Assembly: GCA_949316495.1 (NCBI GenBank)
Contig: OX439004.1
Coordinates: 1,697,001-1,761,000 of the forward strand
Reading direction: 5' to 3'
DNA length: 64,000 nucleotides
From: Amphiduros pacificus
Taxonomy: Eukaryota > Annelida > Polychaeta > Phyllodocida > Hesionidae
Shown in pieces: positions 24,046 to 37,065 of this stretch (positions are counted from its first letter, which is position 1; the number at the start of each line of letters is the position of its first letter). The notes beneath the pieces were generated by a model, which was given only the letters and a program-made list of their open reading frames with translations, did no database searches and was not told the origin of the DNA. A program made the position numbers and the translations under genes.

Positions 24046-25342
24046 AGCCATTTAGGGCATTCTGGGGTATCCAATTTTGTTTTTTATATATCCACCTTGC
24101 TGAAAGTATTTTGGCATAATAAGTTTTAATAACATTTAAAATTAATAATATAAAAGATGAAGTCAAGTTCAGAAAAAATGACATCATGGTATCTAACAGG
24201 AGTTCCTGTAAGATTGAACAATATGGCCGCTGACCTCAACCAGCCCTACTGGATGGCACAGATGTATCTCCCACTAGATGAAGTTGGATGGTAGACCGGC
24301 TAAACATTGACAGGAAGTCAACTACCGACATCCCGAGGAATAATATCATTTGGGAAATATTACATTACACGATTGCAATCCTGTGGACTCGTATACATTC
24401 AAACAAATAACTATAAGCAACTTCCATCACAGATAGGACAAACAAAACAAGTTTAATACTGAAATCCACTGAATTGACTCAATTATACATGAATTTATTT
24501 AAAATCATATTATTATTATTATTAGGTTAAACGTGGACCGTTTTAATGTCATATGAAACATGACCTCCATCAAAATTAAAACTGAGAAGAGGAACCGGAA
24601 AATGCACAAGGGGGGGATCTCGTGTGATTCTCGCCCACCATTGTTCTGAATGTGACATTATGGTTGAACTTGGTCTTCTCCTTTAATTAACTGAACACAA
24701 TTTGTTTCAATATTGTCTGTGATATAAATGATGCCAATCAAAATACTTGCCTTTAGGTTTTTGTGAGATTCGTGTAATTTGGGGCTAAAATCCGTTGTTC
24801 ATTAAAATGACCAACATATAAGGAAAAGTAATTTATGCATAAAATTAGTCAATACTTCATATTTGAAAGAATAATAAATCTCAAATATGGAAAATATTAA
24901 ATTTAACTTAGAATTATTGAAAAAAAAAACAATTTTCAAATAAAGGCAATAAAACAATGTTTAATAAATATGAATATTTATGGTTTTAATATACATCTAT
25001 AGCAGCCAATATATGTATTAGGGTCACGTTCCCATTAGATGTGACTGGATCTTCACTTAAGTCTCACATAACTGACATCATATACAGTGTTGCAACCGAT
25101 ATTACAAAATGGCCTGTCTGTTGGAATATCTGCTTTATTTAACAATACATTCCATGGACAGACATAGACTGACTATCACAGAATGCTCATAAGACACGAT
25201 ATATTTAGTTGTGCATTGATAGACAAGTCTTATATTTCAAATGAACAAGTTGTCAGATCGCAAACATTACCCAAATCAGAGATATTTAAACATGTTTTAA
25301 ATGTCTCTACCCAAATTGATTCATAATGGGTGAATAGCATAT
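24046..25342. other. Intergenic, no supported gene
   Basis: AT-rich; nothing supported on either strand. Confidence 0.45.
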
Positions 25343-25478
25343 GCTGATAACGTACGACAGCGTTGTCATGGTCAAACAATATCACCTTGAAGATGAACAA
25401 TCAGAAGGCGAGGCGCATGTTGCCAGCGACACCTGGTGATATTGTTTGACCATGATAACGCTGTCGTACGTTATCAGC
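25343..25478. repeat. 136-bp hairpin enclosing a copied exon fragment
   Basis: Two 44-bp arms (25343-25386 and 25435-25478) are reverse complements with one mismatch; each carries GCTGATAACGTACGACAGCG. The loop plus three bases of the right arm (25398-25437) matches 38 of 40 bases of the last exon of the adjacent minus-strand kinesin-tail gene (25810-25849), in opposite orientation to the exon. So a coding fragment sits in the loop of a foldback element 230 bp past the gene's stop codon. Confidence 0.9.
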
Positions 25479-25624
25479 GTATAATATTAGGCTATGGTCT
25501 CATAAACATTACTCGTTGTTCTCTTCTCTTAGTGACGGTTGAGATTTTATATGTCATGGTTAATTTGTCACTACCAATCCAACAATATTGTTTTAGTTGA
25601 TAGATAAAAACCGAGAGAGCGTAA

Positions 25625-25630
25625 TTTATT
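25625..25630 (-). promoter_or_regulatory. Likely polyadenylation signal of the kinesin-tail gene
   Basis: AATAAA on the minus strand about 78 bp after the stop codon (TTTATT on +). If used, the hairpin at 25343-25478 lies beyond the transcript end. Confidence 0.45.
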
Positions 25631-25707
25631 AATATATGTTCAAAAGGTCTCATTGAAAAGTTCATACATATATTTCAAATCTGGTAAAATCTTTCACTTT
25701 TTTTAAT

Positions 25708-28700
25708 CTAACATTCCATACTCTTGCTTGAAGCGATGAAAGACATTTGTCTTGATAACTGTCTCCTGTCGGGACTACGGGCTGAGAGACATCTTGTCAC
25801 ACCATTGCTACCAGGTGTCGCTGGCAACATCCGCCTCGTCTTCTGATTGGTTGCATTCAGAGACGCCAGACTGTCCCTGACAACAGTAACCAATGCCTCA
25901 ATGGCCAGTCTAACCTCGCCGGCACCCTGGTCCAACACCTCACACTGAGCATCAGATAATATCGAGGATGCCTCAGAGCTTTCTGATCTCATATCCATAG
26001 CAGCACCATTATTGCTTTGAGAAGACCCCAGGCCGTTCACATGCTGGGTGTCCGAGTTCGAGGCGCCTAATAGCCGCCCTATACACGTCTGCACAATGTC
26101 CGCACACCGGCTTATTTTGCGTAAATTCCCATTGTCATTTTCTGTAAAAAAAGAAAGAAAAAGGCTTAATGTCAAAAGCACTGGAAATACAAATTTACAA
26201 AATGTCTGAGTGTCCGACTTGCTAACACCATGGCTATTTATGATCAATGTTTGGGACTAACCTTTGGTAAGTGTTTCAGTGGCTTGTGACAGCAGGTACA
26301 GCCCGTTCACCACGTTGTTGGTGTGTGATATCAGCGCCTGGCACCTGCCGTGGTAGATATGAAAGTAGTTCTCCGGTTTGTCACAATCGTCTCTCATGTT
26401 GACATGTAGATGGCGCTGCACCTCGGTGCACCTCGATATGAACACGCGAGTGCACGTCACAATCCTGCACGCGTGTTGAGTCACCTCCTCATAAACCTAT
26501 ACAAAACAACAACAAATCATTCCCAGATAATCTCATTTGAACACTTTGTTGTTTTTAAAAATAATTTAAACGATAATTTTTCACGTTAAATAAATCAGAC
26601 GATAGTAGATCAAAGACAGAAACCGGGAACCAGGACTGAATGCCCTACTCTTTTCGAAGGGTGGCTGCAAAGTTTTTATTGTCATATGGAAAGAAATGAC
26701 ATTATCAATAAAATATTCATTTGATCAAAACTTTCACTTTGGATCGTACATTTCATATCAAATTTGGTTAACTCAAAATTTGACATCTACCAATGATTAT
26801 TACATAGGCGCTTTCAGTTCAAGGCAAATTTCGTTAGTATGTTAATTGGTGGCAAACACATTCTAAGCACAAGAGTTATCAAGCGTTTTATGGGTCAGAA
26901 ATTATAATTCCAGCAGAGCTTATTTATCTATTAATCATTCCAGATTGTGAGGCACCTTTACGAAAGATATTCTATTTAGTCAGGGAGCCAGATGCAGATT
27001 TTAGGAGTTAAGATTTTGAGGTCATGGCTCCACTACTAATATAGGATTATGGTGTGGTCCAAATCCAGATTCTAGGAGTTAAGATTTTGAGGTCATGGCT
27101 CCACTACTAATATAGGATTATGGTGTGGAACCGGATCCAGATTTGAGGAGTTAAGATTTTCAGGTCATGGCTCCCCTATTATTATAGGATTATGGTGTGG
27201 AGCCAGATCCAGATTTTAGGAGTTAAGATTTTCAGGTCTAGGCTCCCCTACTAATATAGGATTATGGTGTGGTCCAGGCTGTGGGCTCACCCTGCTTCCC
27301 AGGTGACAGTTGTCCAGCAGGCTGAGCATCCCGTCCTCGTACTCCTCAGCGGACTGTACCCCGGCCTCTAAGGTCTTAGTGAGGTAACTATCACATCCAG
27401 ACAGGAAGGACTGCTTTATATCCGCATCCGGCTACAATATGCACAGTGAAGAACCCACATTGACAATACGCTGGTAGAAATGAATGGTTGAGCAAATATT
27501 AGAACTTGCCAGGTTAAGAAGATGGTGTAACTATTAGCCAGATTTTCTGTTATATAACTTCTGTTCATTTTAATGAGGGATGACGTGCTGGACAGGACAT
27601 TTGTTCTGAAATTAGGCTCTAAAAGACTAAGAATCCAATCCACATCAACATATTTTGGAAATGGTTAATTCTCTAGAATACCCAAATTGGCTTGTCCTCC
27701 AGATATAGTTATATTATGGATCAGATGGTGATTTTACAATATTGCTTTATTTAACTATTAATCTTAAATATGCTAATACTAACTTCATCAGCTAGATTTA
27801 TCCTTCCTATTAGTTATTAAAGTTAAATACTTTACAAAACAAATTTTCATTTAAAGAAATCATATTTATTATCTGTTGAATTATAATTGCCCTATATGAC
27901 CTTGTGGTTGAGAAGGTCATTGTCCTTGGTGGACCTGAGTGCCATTAAGTCTTCTATGGTGTCTCTGTCGGGATCTGTGAGGGACGAAGGAGAACATTCT
28001 GTTGCCAGGGACAACTCCCCACACTGCCTGCACAGGTCGTACAGCTGGTCCACGATCTTCCCAGCAGAGTCCTGGACGGCAGACCCATTCTCCTGCCCAC
28101 ACACCTTCTCCATGAAACACAATAAAGGGTTAATTTAAGCTGTAAACATCAGATAGCAATAGGACCTTTTACCCGACCATGAATACGTTACAGTTTGGAA
28201 AGGGGTTCCAATCTGTATCTTATTGTATTATCTAAAACATCAATTAATTTGGTGTTTAGTAATCTGCAGCTAATTTAACAACTAAACAATTAAGGCCAAA
28301 CTCTTCTTACTTGAGGGTCGTCTTTACTGGATTGCGATGAGTCATAGTTACACATGTAATTTGGTTTGTTTGGTTTGTTTGGGGTTTGAGATCACTTTAA
28401 ACATTATTTCAGTCATTTCGCGATGAGACCAACTTGAAGCAGATATAGTGCTGCCTCACTGAATTGTCATGTCGCAGGTCCTTGACAACCCACCCGGTCC
28501 TTGACAACCCACCCGGTCACAGATTTACAAGGACAAGGGGTTAACCCTTTAAGCACGGGTACACATGTACTATACCTTGAGGAATGTGAGTATGTCAGCC
28601 ACTAGATGCAGTCTGGTGTTGGTGATGTTGTGGTGTAGATGTTGGAGAAGGGAGGACTCTGTAGAAACCAAAGAGGCCAGCCACTGAGACAGGTGAGACA

Positions 28701-31700
28701 TGAGAAGTTCCAATCCTGAACTTAACTGCATGCTGGAGAGCTTCATCAACTCGCTGTCGCTGAACACACCTGCAATCAACATACCTGTCCTATTAGCCAA
28801 CATTACTCTGCATCACTATGGCATATAATTGCCACCTTAAAGGTTCAGGCACCAACCTTTAAACATTTGATTCTGGAAATGATCGGATAATAGCTTTAAT
28901 AAAAGGCCTCTAGTCTGTCTTATTGTCTTGGCCCTTTTTGAATCATAAAAATCTACTGTTTATGAAGACTCAAACACGCAAATATATTTAATATGAAATA
29001 GTTCAAACTGACCAATATTTTCTCCTGAGTCTTGCACCTGAGTATAGCCCTCTAGGATATTGATTGCAGCAACTTTGACAGTTTCACAGTTGATGAGCAC
29101 ACGGTCGGCTATGCTGAGTTCAGACTGGGGTCCTGAAACCATAATAGTTATATGCTTCACAGATAATTATTGCTGTGCTAATATTTTCAATAGATTTAAA
29201 AGAAAAAGTTCTCGTCTTTTAATAGCGAGAAAAGGGATTTTTTTCAAAGCCTTGAGATTTATCAAACATTCTTCATCTTTAGAGAGGACAAGTTGATGTT
29301 TTTCTCAAGTAAAAACCAATTGGAGAATTATTTCCAAAGTCTAAAATATTTCAGATTAATGGTTTACCGTTTGTTCATAATGCCATGACTTTTAATATGG
29401 TTTCATAACTGTCACGTATAAGTTGGAGCTTAGTCCAATAAGATGATTTACCACTCTAAACAGCTATTGAATTGTAGAATGTTCATACTCTAATTGAGTC
29501 ACCACACTTACCCTGAAGCCTGAGTTTAACCTGGGCCACCATATCCTGGCATACAGCTAAGCATGACTTCTGACATTCCTCGCTCTCTGTCTGGGTGAAC
29601 TGGTCTTTTGACTTGGTAATGTGTTGTCTCATTGTGTTGAGTCCATTTTCTTGTATTTCAACCGAACCTGTTGGACTTCCTGTTTATTGACAATGAATAT
29701 TTAAAGCAAATGTATGCGACAAAAACATTATCTAAGTAGGTGAAGCTTCTCAAAAGTCAAATCAAAATATATTTTAATACTCTGTCTTAAATACAGATTA
29801 TTTATGCTTGGCATAATAATCGTTACCATATAAATGCTAATATTAACGTCGGTCTCTTTTTTATGAGAGATGTACCATTAATCATTGGAGGAAAGTAGTA
29901 ACAAGATATCGGTAAATTGGGCATGGTATTGAAAACACCAATGTTGAGGGGAAAGAACTTTCTTATCTGTAATTGGTTGTGGGGTAAAATGAGAAAAGAA
30001 TGATTTAAAAGAAAACCAAGGAAAATAACAACAGGCTTGTAGAAGTTAGAAAGGTGAAATATATTTTTCAAGAAGTCAAAGTTCTAAAAGCTACAAAATC
30101 TTAGAAAAAAAATAAAACACACGTCATCATGGTCAGAATGCATAATATGCTCATGCAGAACTATGTGATCTTCTTACTGATGTTTTATTTGTTGTGAGGA
30201 CTATTTAAAAGAGTTATATTAAATGTATATCATGCAGTATAAATAAAGCATCTCCGAACAAAATTATTCCAATACCGCATATACAAGTATAGGCCGAATG
30301 CGGGTCGCCATACTGCCCCCATTGAAAACAATACAATACACCGGATTGTGCACACACCGGAAATACGTAGTCAAAATAGGAATTGCACAAAAACTCTCTA
30401 AAATCTAATCATTAGAAAAACAAGATGGAAACCCATAATCCCACTATGCACATCAGGACGCGTGCACTCGGTAAAAATAAAATAGGTGGCCCACAGAAGA
30501 CAGACAAAAATTGAGGATACGCATTGGTTGGGGACAGACATATATGGAGATTGGCCTCCCAGGAGAAAAAAAATCAGAATATTTCTTTTCCTCCACCCCC
30601 TAAATGAATAACGGTCAGTCTCTAATGACACTAAGTTGAATTTTATATCAATACTTTAGCAGAAAGAGCCGTTCAGAAACTATTGTAAGTAAACAATAGG
30701 CGACATAAGTTTGCTATTTTCAGATGGTAAAATTTCTTTCTCTATATTATTTCTCTGTATTCTTATATATAATATATTGGGTACATAATCTCAACTTCAC
30801 ATTTTTCAGGTTGGAGAATATGAGCAGATACTCACGCGTGAGATACTTCTCAGGGAGGGCTCCGTTAACATTCTGACATGAACTACTACTACTTCCGGAG
30901 GAGGACATCAAGAAATGACTGCTCCCCGGAAGCTCAGAACTTGTGGTTCGGGAAAGGTCATGTCTCCCTCTAATAATTAAATCCGCCATTAATCACATAT
31001 TACAATGCCGAACATTTGAATTTTGATACGTATCGTGATCTTCACTGTTAAATCAATTCAAATGCACAAAACTATTAGAAAAATGATTAAAAATAATACC
31101 TCATTTCACCATTATCACTGGAAGCATCATCTTTGGAATGGGAACATCCGTTGGTTTGCCGGTTAATGTTATGATAAGTCGTTCCTCTTGCACCATGTAA
31201 CATTTCCACATTTGGTGTTTTTGACCTCTGAGCGACAGAGCTTGGGGCGTGTGCCCAGGCAATAGTCTCTGTAGGAGTTGTGGCACGTCGATGATGTCCA
31301 AATCCATTACTTCGATTTTGAGCAAAATGTTTTGTGTGAGTTTGACTTTTTATTGAGGCCTCTGTCCTTTTCAAAGTTAACTTTGGAGTGGCAGAAACAA
31401 GATTGTTTGTTTTACTTTCATTATCCTGGTCAATTGGGGAATCAGGTCTTGTCAATGGGATATCATCTCGGGATCGACCAACCGAGTGAGACCTTGGCGT
31501 GATTGAACGAGAGTTTGTTGTATTAGCGCGAGACTTGGGTGTTGATGGAGGTGATATCTTACCATTCACGGTCACCTCAAAGTTAGGGCTGCTTTCTTCT
31601 TTTGTCCATGTATCATTAGGGTCAAAGAATACATCTTCTCCTTGCATGCTATCTGCTTCTATCTATATAAAATATGACAAACATTAGATTTCAGTCAGAT

Positions 31701-34700
31701 ATAAGGTATGCGACATGGTACACCTAACATTTAAACGTCTTGGTGGGGTTTTTTTCTCCAAGTTTGAGATTATATTTTTGATTGAAGCTTTGTCACCTAT
31801 GGGGCTTTTTCGGCCAAAAGAGCCATGCAAGCTAAAAAGACTTACAATGCTAACGATGTATTGCAAAGTAAGTGTAAGCATTGGGGGGAAAAATCTCTAA
31901 ATTACCGTATAGACTAATTTGCGCATTCTGACCAGCCTCTCTTTGAGTTTAGACAAGGACCACCGACACGTGATGTTCAGCTTCCGGTTGGTGACCTTGA
32001 CAATGGTCTCTTCTTCGTCGCCAGGCACTTCATTTTCTTTGCCGAATATCTGAAACACCAAGTTAGATAAATTAGGAAATATAAATGTGATAGATCACAT
32101 AGTTAAATTATATTTTATATCATGAATAGTTCAATATAGGTGATACAAGTATAATATTATTATGTGTTCAAATAGGTGATACAAGTATAATATTATTACG
32201 TGTTCAAATAGGTGATACAAGTATAATCTTATTATGTGTATTATAGACAATATTAGCTGAGTCATGGAATGGAGTTACAGATAAAGGGAGCTTAATGTTA
32301 CAGCATTGTTTTATACTTGCAAATTGTTCATATATGCTTATGTGTATATATCCAGGTGTCTATATGTTAATAATGGTCTTTATGTAGATTCTTTCAAATG
32401 ATATGATGAAAGTTACAAGTTCCATAATCGAATCAAAAATATAAAAAAAATTACTTGGCACTAAATAATAATTTTTCTGGACAAAATAACTATATTAAAG
32501 ACGAGAAAGGGTAAAAATTATTTGCATACTCAAAATGTTTATTTTGGTAGAAACCCTTTTCTGGACAGATCTAGATTATAATGATTATAGTGATTAGTTC
32601 AAATGACTAATATGATGCTAAAGTTTAAGAAAAGATTGGCATTTGACTTTATAAAAAGTTTGTTTTGTTCAGGTTTGTTTTGTTCAGGGGATAAGATGGA
32701 AAAACTGCGGGTCGCAATATATTGCCCCATTGAAAAGAACACACCGGAACTGCACAATTAAATTTGGAAGTGCACAAAAAACTCTCTAAAATCTAATCAT
32801 TAAAAAACAAGATGGAAACCCACAATCGCAATATTGTTTGTTTCTATTCTCCAAAACTGCCAAGGAATATCTGAGACATCACGACACTCTCTTCTCACGC
32901 CGACAATAGGTGAGGCACGGGCCCCAGGTCATTGGAGAAATAGTATAGTAAAATGAATTTATTTGTGCGTATTGTTTATGTGTAAATGCGTATAACAATC
33001 TTGCTGAACAATATCAGATATACAGAAGGAATGTTAACATGACAAATAGAAACTCTTATTAAAAGCACACAAACAGCTGATGACGTTTTTCTCACCAGGT
33101 GTGCCATTATTCAAGAGGTTAGTATCAATACATAATGTACTGCAAACATCTGTCTTTTATGAAGACGTATTTCTGATATATCGAGATTGCACAATACAAA
33201 AACGAGATTGTTTTGTGTGCGGCACAGAACTGACGTCATTTAAGCATTTATTACACAGAAGGTCATGCATTATCCTATTTGGTGTGTTCTGTAAAATATT
33301 TCGCCGATTTTGAAAATTGGTTTGAACTATTTTCAATGTCACAACATTTACCAGAAGTACAACCTTGACCACAAATCAACGTAAATTAGATGTTCTTTAC
33401 ATGCACATAATAGGTCTAATATTCATTCTCCTATATTAGACCTGTTTAAATGATTGATACCCAGAATTAGATTGATCATGACTGCCAAGAAGCATAGATA
33501 ATGTGGTATTCTGTAATGCTGGTTTAAATCAAAGAAACAAATAATATTTATCAGCACTTTACATATACATAATTATAATATCCTGAGTTCTAATCCTCTC
33601 CCAAATGTGGACGTTGTGAGCAATTTGGCATTCAAGCAGGTTACTGTCACCATATTGCCTAAATTATTCACAAAAATATGGAAGATGAAAGTGATGCCTA
33701 TAAATGCTATTTGCAGTGATCTTCTGATTTTGAAAAGCGGGTCCTATGACCTTGACAATAGGTCATCCTATCTATTATCATGTTATTGCATTTAGGTCAT
33801 ATGTCCAAGCATAAATGAATAAGAAAAATATTATTTCACACTGCATTCCAAGGAGTACGTATTTATATCATCCTGCGTCTGAATATATGTACATACTAAA
33901 GAAATTAAAATTTTTGCTGCAGCTCTGAAGAATATAAAATTCAGATTCAGATTTAGATTCAGATTTAGAAGTATCCGCCATCTGCGATTCATTTGTAAAA
34001 ACATTCAACTTTTTCAAGGGACACGGCTTATTCACGAGATTAAGTATACAAATATAAACAAATTGTACTGTAGGCTGTTTTATCTCTGATTATGCAATGT
34101 TGTGTTAGCCAGGTATGTGTCAATCACTTTTATATACACAGCATTGTCTGGCACTGCTTATGCTACTGCTGAAAACAAAATGCACTTCGCACTGGCTGAA
34201 TGACCTACTGACCTAGTTAAACATTCGCGTCGATGCAATGGACCAATACACGATTGCTGATGATGCATAGATTATCTTCTCATTTGAATCATCATGGTTG
34301 CTCTGGAATGGGACAGTGATTGGGGGGAATGTGGGAGAATCGTCCCTTGAATCTGATCAACAGAGTTCCACATACCGAAGTAAATGTAATATCTGGCTAA
34401 CAGCCACAAATAGAGTGTTCCTTAAATGCTAAACCTAATATTGACCGCTTAACTATCCACTATACTTGATGTTGACCATTAGCAGGAAACGCTTTAAATG
34501 TGGTATTGATTTTTTTATTCCAATTTTAAATCTTAGTTTATATCGTAAATATCACACCGGAAGACACCAACATTTAATGGGTTATAACGTCAGAAATGCC
34601 ATATGACAGCATGTATATAATCTGTTAATATTGTTATATATATGCATAATTAATTGCAATTTGTGAATTATTTGTGACATTCAAGGCAACCAATTAAAAT

Positions 34701-36591
34701 AAAAAAGTAAGGTAGTAGAGATAGACAGATCACTTCGGTTTGAAAACTTAATTAAACAAATACTGAGATCATATGAATCGTTTAGCGCCAAACTGTTATT
34801 AATAAAACCTATTGCAAAGAGTGTATTGTTTATGTCTCTATTCCCTTCCTATTCATCTTTTCCAATGAAGCAATATTAGGTCCTCTGAATTAGATCTTAT
34901 ATTACTTCTGTATATTCATTGCTGTCTTATCTTGACAATCCAATCTCACAGATCTCCTTCAAACTTTATACTGAGCCATTATTGGGTTATCTTTATCGTC
35001 AAGTTTGACCGTATTTCTAAAATAGGATATTTCTGCCTGGGACTGTTAGAGAGGACCTGGCTTGCATAGGGAAGAAATCAGATCATTATCATGTCCACCA
35101 GGTCCTCTGCTCATTACCAAACCGAACTGTGCTATTAATTCATAATTATGTGCACCTTTTAAATGTAACATTTAAAATTGAATACACACAATTTTTTTTA
35201 AAAACGCGAATACATTGTGAATAACATGGTTCGAATATAAAAGACATAATGAAATTATATTTGTATTCTTTTAAGAAGTTTTTAGAAATGTTGTGTTCTC
35301 CTGAGTTCTTTTCAAATTTCAAATTTCCATGTCAAAAGTAGAGAATAGAACATTTTAATCTTTGTGACAAGCATACATTAACTTTATAAAACAACCTATA
35401 TCTGCCCAATAAAAGATATAGACTCTAGTAATGACCAAAACATACTTATAAATCATGTTATCTATATCAAGATTTGTTATACTTATCGCGTCATAATTAT
35501 CTCTTGTCAACAATATACTGGCACAATCTTACCCAGACACACTGATGGTGACATATACTCACATCATGTTAACCCACACACACTGATGGTGACATATATT
35601 CACATAATGTTAGCCCACACACACTGATGGTGACATATACTCACATTATGTTAACCCAGACACACTGATCGTGACATATACTCACATAATGTTAACCCAG
35701 ACACACTGATTGTGACATATACTCACATAATGTTAACCCACACACACTGATGGTGACATATACTCACATAATGTTAACCCAGACACACTGATTGTGACAT
35801 ATACTCACATCATGTTAACCCAGACACACTGATGGTGACATATACTCACATAATGTTAACCCAGACACACTGATGGTGACATATACTCACATAATATTAA
35901 CCCAGACACACTGGTGGTGACATATATTTACATAAATTTAACCCAGATGCACTGATGGTGACATATTCTCACATAATGTTAACCCAGACACTGATGGTGA
36001 CATATACGCACATAATGTTAACCCAGACACACTGGTGGTGACATATACTCACATAATGTTAACCCAGACACACTGATGGTGACATATACCCACATAATGT
36101 TAACCCACACACACTGATGGTGACATATACTCGATAATGTTAACCCAGACACACTGACGGTGACAAATACTCACATAATGTTAACCCAGACACACTGATG
36201 GTGACATATACTCACATCATGTTAACCCAGACACACTGATGGTGACATATATCCATATAATGTTAGCCCAGACACACTGATGGTGACATATATTTACATA
36301 ATGTTAACCCAGACACACTGGTGGTGACATATATTTACATAAAGTTAACCCAGAAACATTGATTGTGACATATACTCACATAATGTTAACCCAGAAATAT
36401 TGATTGTGACATATACTCACATAATCTTTTCCCAGGCACTGTGATATTTCATTGGCTTCCATGACCAGCATGGAGGTCCTGTCTACGGGCATGACTGGGG
36501 TGGAGCGCCGCCTGGTGGTGGTCCGGGTCCGAGATGGCCCCCTATTAGGGCCTATAGAGCTGCGTCGCCTTATTACTTTTGACCCTTCCAT
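25708..36591 (-). CDS. Kinesin-3 tail-like protein (KIF14-like), 11 exons, no motor domain visible
   Basis: Exons on the minus strand: 36591-36421, 32049-31906, 31662-31100, 30969-30836, 29679-29512, 29132-29013, 28769-28576, 28107-27901, 27431-27291, 26496-26262, 26141-25708. Every junction is GT-AG and phases agree, giving 836 aa and a TAG stop. Residues 43-100 resemble the conserved block after the FHA domain of kinesin-3 motors (MEANEISQCLGKDY..., then CRWSLSKLKERLVRMRKLV), and residues 106-122 (EDVFFDPNDTW) resemble the KIF14 acidic patch. Residues 123-290 are Ser/Thr-rich with many SP/TP sites. Residues 340-690 are helical and Cys-rich. KIF14 acts in cytokinesis with PRC1 and citron kinase. 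Motor and FHA exons are not seen upstream, so either the gene starts at ATG 36591 (context GGACTATGG) as a motorless form, or the 5' part is elsewhere. Exon structure is strong; the KIF14 name is tentative and from memory. Confidence 0.75.
26632..26695 (-). mobile_element. SINE fragment in an intron of the kinesin-tail gene
   Basis: About 60 bp similar to the middle of SINE copy A in the same orientation: GAATGCCCTACTCTTTTCG and GGGTGGCTGCAAAG against AATGCCCTGCTCCTTCC and GAGTGACTGGGGAT. Diverged. Confidence 0.4.
26995..27280. repeat. 71/72-bp tandem repeat, 4 units, ending next to a splice donor
   Basis: Units contain AGGAGTTAAGATTTT, GGTCATGGCTCC, ACTAATATAGGATTATGGTG and a variable GTGG(T/A)CC end; starts are at about 27003, 27074, 27146 and 27218. 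On the gene strand the array begins within about 15 bp of the donor of exon 9 (GCAGG, then GTGAGC at 27290-27285). Confidence 0.9.
28360..28560 (+). repeat. Dispersed repeat R3, copy 1
   Basis: Shares with 57905-58050 the blocks GCTGCCTCACTGAATTGT, ATGTCGCAGGTC, ATTTACA(A/T)GGACAA and GGGTTAA. It begins with a GTTTG run (GGTTTGTTTGGTTTG, then GGGGTTTGA), which resembles a repeat common in bivalve genomes (from memory). A 23-bp segment (CCGGTCCTTGACAACCCACC) is duplicated at 28494-28520. It lies in the intron between exons 7 and 8 of the kinesin-tail gene. Confidence 0.55.
30298..30440 (+). repeat. Dispersed repeat R2, copy 1
   Basis: About 140 bp shared with 32707-32828: TGCGGGTCGC, TGCCCC(C)ATTGAAAA, ACACCGGAA, GCACAAAAACTCTCTAAAAT and CTAATCATTA, AACAAGATGGAAACCCA. 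It lies in the intron after exon 4 of the kinesin-tail gene. Confidence 0.75.
32125..32240. repeat. 36-bp tandem repeat, 3 units
   Basis: Units contain ATAGGTGATACAAGTATAAT, then ATTATTA and GTGTTCAA. Intronic, 80-190 bp upstream of the acceptor of exon 2 on the gene strand. Confidence 0.85.
32707..32828 (+). repeat. Dispersed repeat R2, copy 2
   Basis: Same family and orientation as 30298-30440; lies in intron 1 of the kinesin-tail gene. Confidence 0.75.
35530..36425 (-). repeat. 41-bp minisatellite seeded on a 5' splice site, about 21 units
   Basis: On the gene (minus) strand each unit reads ATTATGTGAGTATATGTCAC, then CATCAGTGTGTCTGGGTTAA. The unit closest to exon 1 overlaps the exon/intron junction: the exon ends AAAAGATTAT at 36421 and the intron opens with GTGAGTATAT. 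Thus the repeated unit includes five exon bases (ATTAT) and the complete donor. Most units keep GTGAGTAT; some carry GTGAATAT, GTAAATAT, GTGCGTAT or GTGGGTAT. Confidence 0.95.
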
Positions 36592-36599
36592 AGTCCTGT

Positions 36600-37065
36600 C
36601 TCTATTCTCTCATATAATGGTGTGAAGGGATCCTGATAATCCTGGTTTTTTTTTTTTTTTTATTAAATTGTTTCTTTTTAAGTTTAAGAACACGAGTCAG
36701 ATCACATTATTTATTTGACAGTAATACTCCAAATGTAATGAATTACTTTGTGATCCATTTTGTCCTCACATAGAAGTGAAAGGTACACTTTTTACAAGAT
36801 CCATTCTCTTTGCAAACATGTCTCGATATATATGTTTCCTACATATAATTTCCAGAAGGTTTAATCCAGGCTTTACAGATTAACATAAATCCTTATGTCT
36901 CCTGCGATGATTTATTGACTTCGGAATAATCCCTGCAGTGGGCGGTGGTCAAAAATACAAAAATACATTGTATCGTTAATATTGGTCATTAGATACAAAG
37001 AAATACATCACACAAAATGCCATCTTATCATTAATGTTTTTATCATTACTAATGTCAGTCCTGAA
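36600..37065. other. Sequence upstream of the kinesin-tail gene
   Basis: Contains a T-run at 36648-36661 and AT-rich sequence. No TATA box or upstream exon is convincing. Confidence 0.35.

Noticed and set aside
23948-24187. A protein conserved between repeat copies (a QRS.AILQRFG.CLNDMWP string appears in R1 copies 1 and 2 on the minus strand)
   Set aside because: The third copy has stops in the same frame, so the similarity is only that of the dispersed repeat's DNA.
28482-28525. A regulatory tandem in the kinesin-tail intron
   Set aside because: Only two copies of CCGGTCCTTGACAACCCACC; it is a small local duplication inside repeat R3.
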